64,000 bases of DNA from Ascaris suum (taxonomy: Eukaryota > Nematoda > Chromadorea > Rhabditida > Ascarididae): assembly GCA_013433145.1 (NCBI GenBank), contig CM024169.1:2852001-2916000 (forward strand). The letters are read 5' to 3'. The position numbers and the translations under genes were made by a program. How positions within the stretch are numbered: position 1 is the first letter of the stretch; the number at the start of each line of letters is the position of its first letter. Shown here in pieces: positions 61,801 to 64,000 of the stretch. The notes beneath the pieces are model-generated. The model worked only from the letters and a program-made list of their open reading frames with translations, had not been told where the DNA came from and ran no database searches.

Positions 61801-62708
61801 CCCTAGTGTCGTCTCACAAGGATCTCAAGATGCTAGTAGTCAACTGCAATCAAGCGCACCAGGTACAATTCGTTATAAAAGTAGAGCTTTGTAGATACCA
61901 ATGAGTGTGGTGACCGGCTTTGAAAAGAGAATAGAAATGCGTGATTTTATTTTATGATAGCACTAACTGACATGGGAAGAGTGCTTTTATTCAACGAAAG
62001 GTGGAGATTATTATCCATTAAGCGGCCTCTATACCTTCCGGGGATTTTCAGGATCCAGCTTCCATCTTGATAATATATGAATCGACACGGCTAGTTTCTT
62101 GGCTAACGTATGAAGTGAACAGCACTTTTCGCAACTATGGGCATACGAAATATTTTTTTTCTTAAGCAGACAGGGGAATTCAGTTGTTATCGGAAAAAAT
62201 CACAGGATGTTAGTTTGGTTGGGCCATTTCTAGCAGTGTCCTTTTTTCTGATATTGTATTTCCATTTGTTCAACATTTCTTGCTTCCAACCTCAGGTAAA
62301 TACTACGCAGCACTAAACCATAATAAACAACCTTTTAAATGAATAGACATCTATTTCTAATCCTGCGAAAACTTTTTGTTTTTTCCGCGGATTTTTCTGC
62401 TTTCTTCCACTACTTAATGTTTTATTTTTAGTCTGGCGTGTTTAGAAGCATTGAATTCGAGTCGTCAGCCCTTTTTTCATTTGATGATGTCATTCTTTAG
62501 GCTCGTAACTTATGTGTGACTCTTCACCAGTCGATTTTCATACTTGATTTCTCTGGCGTAGAAAAGCAACAAGTGTATTTAAAATACAACCCGCAGGAAC
62601 GAACTCTTTTCCAGTATCGCTTGAAGTGCAGCAACTCGTCAACCCACCAACAAATCCCCCAGCGTCTGCAGATCCCGAACGTTCACCTATTCCGTCGCGG
62701 CAGAAATA
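51443..62708 (+). CDS. Hedgehog-related secreted protein (warthog/quahog type) with Gln/Pro-rich C-terminal half, no Hog domain seen
   Basis: Exons 51443-51551, 52018-52187, 55084-55172, 57802-57975, 58554-58621, 59260-59320, 60340-61862 and 62614-62708 join in phase at every junction to about 762 residues. The ATG follows a TTTCAG acceptor by two bases, typical of trans-splicing. Residues 1-20 are a signal peptide (LLKIFLLVALA). The N-terminal domain has the family hallmarks as I know them: FCGSTGVPFSFEVLPSG, PVLGCAQPSC, CPGKDQWVGGIEF, LILQCCSFEG, GGEVVRDGRQISFDVIANVR, VRRMNCLPDPPEPEV. The last two exons are Gln/Pro-rich, ending PPTNPPASADPERSPIPSRQ and a TAG. C. elegans QUA-1 and several WRT proteins carry a C-terminal Hog (Hint) domain; none is encoded here before the stop. 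These proteins act outside epidermal cells, in molting and cuticle. The closest match may be qua-1, but I cannot separate it from the wrt genes with certainty. Confidence 0.85.
51748..51850 (+). CDS. Possible alternative (premature-stop) exon in intron 1 of the hedgehog-related gene
   Basis: Flanked by TTCCTTCCAG and a GTGAGC donor, the block reads EDISFSFPDFNCTSDSLIES then YGAVDVACSLFASEK. It enters in phase with exon 1 but leaves phase 2. Exon 2 would then be read out of frame to an early stop. Exons 1 and 2 join perfectly without it (VLPSG/APVLGC), so it is either a poison exon or a false exon. Confidence 0.35.
52188..55083. other. Intron 2 of the hedgehog-related gene, with one coding-like block and a C-run
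   Basis: The plus-strand block 53276-53472 reads ELMKIVYEASKESDQLRYVL and on to HWSNRFHDSPK and a stop. It is protein-like but does not fit between exons 2 and 3 in phase. A 12-base C-run lies at 54336-54347. The rest is non-coding. Confidence 0.4.
54336..54355 (-). repeat. C-run (G-run on the minus strand)
   Basis: Twelve C, then TCC, TCCC. On the minus strand this is a G-rich tract in intron 2 of the hedgehog-related gene. Confidence 0.8.
55173..57801. other. Intron 3 of the hedgehog-related gene, with an AT microsatellite and one coding-like block
   Basis: Contains (AT)42 at 55749-55832. The plus-strand block 57433-57642 reads SSNVAREHFDRDDALTTFQS, then SEPWLKETSKERNLEISASE and a Cys-rich end before TAA. 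It has no fitting phase in this gene and no recognised family. Confidence 0.35.
55749..55832. repeat. (AT)42 microsatellite
   Basis: 84 bases of uninterrupted AT inside intron 3 of the hedgehog-related gene. Confidence 0.95.
59541..59777 (+). CDS. Candidate alternative exon of the hedgehog-related gene
   Basis: An open, Lys/Glu/Ser-rich block reads SSVSVDAGVSEEVVKILTKA, IENKFLKKSSSDRLGEENAS and on to KKTNVVV and a TAG. With the donor GAG/GTAGTC at 59310 it could be entered in phase 0 from exon 59260, giving a short isoform without the Gln/Pro region. It could also be entered from 58621 at the acceptor TTTCAG/TTGATG in phase 1. Its first acceptor has a poor pyrimidine tract and no AATAAA follows the stop. 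Real use needs transcript evidence. Confidence 0.3.
   Translation, partial: KFVSSVSVDAGVSEEVVKILTKATNGASLGIENKFLKKSSSDRLGEENASGAIMQKANEKKFLEKFVTSLWKKTNVVV
60340..61862 (+). CDS. Large Gln/Pro-rich exon of the hedgehog-related gene
   Basis: 507 full codons after TTATTTCTTGCAG. Composition is Gln, Pro, Ala, Asn and Ser with short polyQ runs (TVQQQQQQQIPQQ), NSGSGSFNYG-like stretches, and Leu-Pro-Thr triplets (TLPTLPTLPTLQP). There are no cysteines, so this is an extended linker or matrix-like segment rather than a fold. The donor CCAG/GTACAA in phase 1 pairs exactly with the terminal exon at 62614. Confidence 0.8.
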
Positions 62709-62817
62709 GTCGCGCCCATCGATATTCGAGCGTTGCTTTCCGAGTTATATATTTCGCCGCCCTCGTTGAACTCCGTCGCCGAGGGTGCTATATATATTTA
62801 AGCCGGAGCCAACACTT

Positions 62818-62833
62818 AATAAATTTATTTATT
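62818..62833. terminator. Overlapping poly(A) signals on both strands
   Basis: AATAAA on the plus strand (62818-62823) closes the hedgehog-related gene 110 bases after its stop. It is followed directly by TTTATTTATT, which reads AATAAATAAA on the minus strand and could serve the converging BAR gene. Confidence 0.5.
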
Positions 62834-63561
62834 TATCATTTCATTGAAACGCTTAACGCAGATATTCATCGATTGCAACGGAATATCATCTTGGAAGTTA
62901 ATAAGTAGGTTCTATGGAATGAAAAACCGCAACCGCTATATTAGATGCCAAAAGTGCAGTTGTAGGCGGTGCGTGCACCGCACTATGTGGAAAGAGCTGC
63001 TGCTGCGGCGATTGGTGATTGCACGCCAAGCCGAGACAGATGTTCACTTAGCATTGCTGCAGCAGTTTGATGAAACGTTGCCAGGACATCGAAATACTGA
63101 AAATAATCAAAGTCAGGTGAGCTCGGATATGTCTAAGAAAAAGCCATTTATCATATAATGGAAAAGGTAGCTTAATGTTGCTGAGTTGCAAGTCGATGCG
63201 CTTGATTCCTATGTGGAGATGAACGTCTCCATTGAAAAGTCGATATTGAAAGTGAACTATATCCTTTCCCAAAGCTAGGAATACAGCTTTCTCATCATCC
63301 ACGTGCCAAAACAGCGTTCAGCAAGACCTGGGTGACTGGAGGCTGAATAGAATAGAGTCTGCGACAGTAGTCTGAGGACTGGCAACAAATGCAGCAGAAA
63401 ATGTAACTGCCATAAATTTGTTACACAGCTTTTATCTATAAAATGCGCGATGCCATACATAACTTCATCTTTTTTTCTTGCAAATTTATGCTAATTACAA
63501 ACGAAAAATCATTTATACTTTTGAAGGCACTAATAAATAAATAAATTTCTGGATCGCTTAC
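62834..63561. other. Convergent 3' region with conflicting coding-like frames
   Basis: The plus strand has an open block ending NTENNQSQ before a GTGAGC donor (63117). The minus strand has an open block reading QSPQQQLFPHSAVHAPPTTA to a TAA near 62906, which could be the last exon of the BAR gene. Another minus block (63302-63365) might be an intermediate exon. I cannot decide between them. Confidence 0.3.
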
Positions 63562-64000
63562 TTCGAGGATTTCTTTTTGATGATTTTCTTTATCGTCGGG
63601 CATCTTCTCTGGAAACGAGGCTACCTTTGCTGCCTGAGTGTCAAACTCGTGTACAGAACGCTCATAGAGCTTACCCTTCTCTTCGACCATCTCATTTGTT
63701 CGAGTCTGCTTCACCTGAACCTTGCCAAAATATTTCATTAATCTTTGAAATGGTGATTATTAGCGGAAATTCACCTCCGTTAGAAGCTTAGTAATACGGC
63801 CTTATGGCATTCTTCAACAGGATTAAAGGATCTTCAATTGTGAATCTTATGCAACGGAAAGCACTGTTATTTGCAAAGTTTTCAGGACCTATTGACATTT
63901 CAATCGTATTTACCTCATGTCTTGCAGCATCCATTGCATCGCGTGCCTTCATTAACTTTTTTTGTTCCTCCATCATAGCGGAACGCTCACCAGCGATGAA
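63562..64000 (-). CDS. Partial BAR-domain protein, endophilin-like (enters from the right edge)
   Basis: Two minus-strand exons are clear: 64000-63914 (open at the edge, reads SAMMEEQKKLMKARDAMDAA) and 63714-63562 (VKQTRTNEMVEEKGKLYERS, then VHEFDTQAAKVASFPEK and ENHQKEILE). They join in phase 0 across a GTAAAT donor and TTCAG acceptor; the second leaves at GTAAGC. Amphipathic helices with Lys/Arg/Glu, the long-helix break, and an EFDxQA element resemble the BAR domain of endophilin-type proteins (family pattern: a K/R-rich helix with LDLDA, then SEFDRQAE). Such proteins bend membranes in endocytosis. The rest of the BAR domain and any SH3 domain are unresolved or outside the window. A different coiled-coil protein remains possible. 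Confidence 0.55.

Overview
The window looks like nuclear DNA of a nematode, probably a parasitic species with large introns. It is AT-rich, gene-poor and full of introns. Short phase-consistent exons are bounded by nematode-like signals (pyrimidine-TTTCAG acceptors, GTAAG-type donors). It carries a hedgehog-related gene of the warthog/quahog type, a family known from nematodes, and the fossil of a mariner transposon. No prokaryotic operon, CRISPR array, rRNA or convincing tRNA was seen. All gene models were assembled by eye from splice signals, reading phase and protein-like sequence; exact exon borders are inferences.

Layout. 1-9000: almost all non-coding, apart from the 3' end of a small minus-strand gene (2813-3071). 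9054-35637 (possibly to 41555), plus strand: one giant gene for a type II membrane protein. It has a short basic cytoplasmic tail, a membrane anchor and a VWA-like module, then a Ser/Thr/Glu-rich mucin-like region of about 1,690 residues encoded by two large exons (22668-23861, 26333-30223). A second VWA-like module follows, and remnants of a third at 38062-41555. All three lack the canonical MIDAS DxSxS motif. A mariner fossil lies in one of its introns (about 17.03-17.74 kb). 41992-50744, plus strand: a multi-exon gene for a coiled-coil protein I do not recognise. It starts about 400 bases after the poly(A) signal of the previous unit, a spacing compatible with a nematode operon. 51443-62708, plus strand: a secreted hedgehog-related protein of about 762 residues. 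Its signal peptide and cysteine-rich N-terminal domain are well preserved, and a 507-codon Gln/Pro-rich exon forms the C-terminal half. The predicted protein ends without a Hog/Hint autoprocessing domain. 63562-64000, minus strand: part of a BAR-domain (endophilin-like) gene entering from the right and converging on the hedgehog-related gene.

Other structure: three long pure TA microsatellites (14361-14584, 43765-43916, 55749-55832), G- or C-runs at 20972, 33229 and 54336, two perfect hairpins (12051-12075, 34499-34538), and a degenerate triplet-rich tract at about 24.6-25.56 kb.

The genes do not form an obvious pathway. The membrane mucin/VWA protein and the hedgehog-related protein both fit extracellular or apical matrix roles of epidermal cells, but that is inference from families, not from this sequence.
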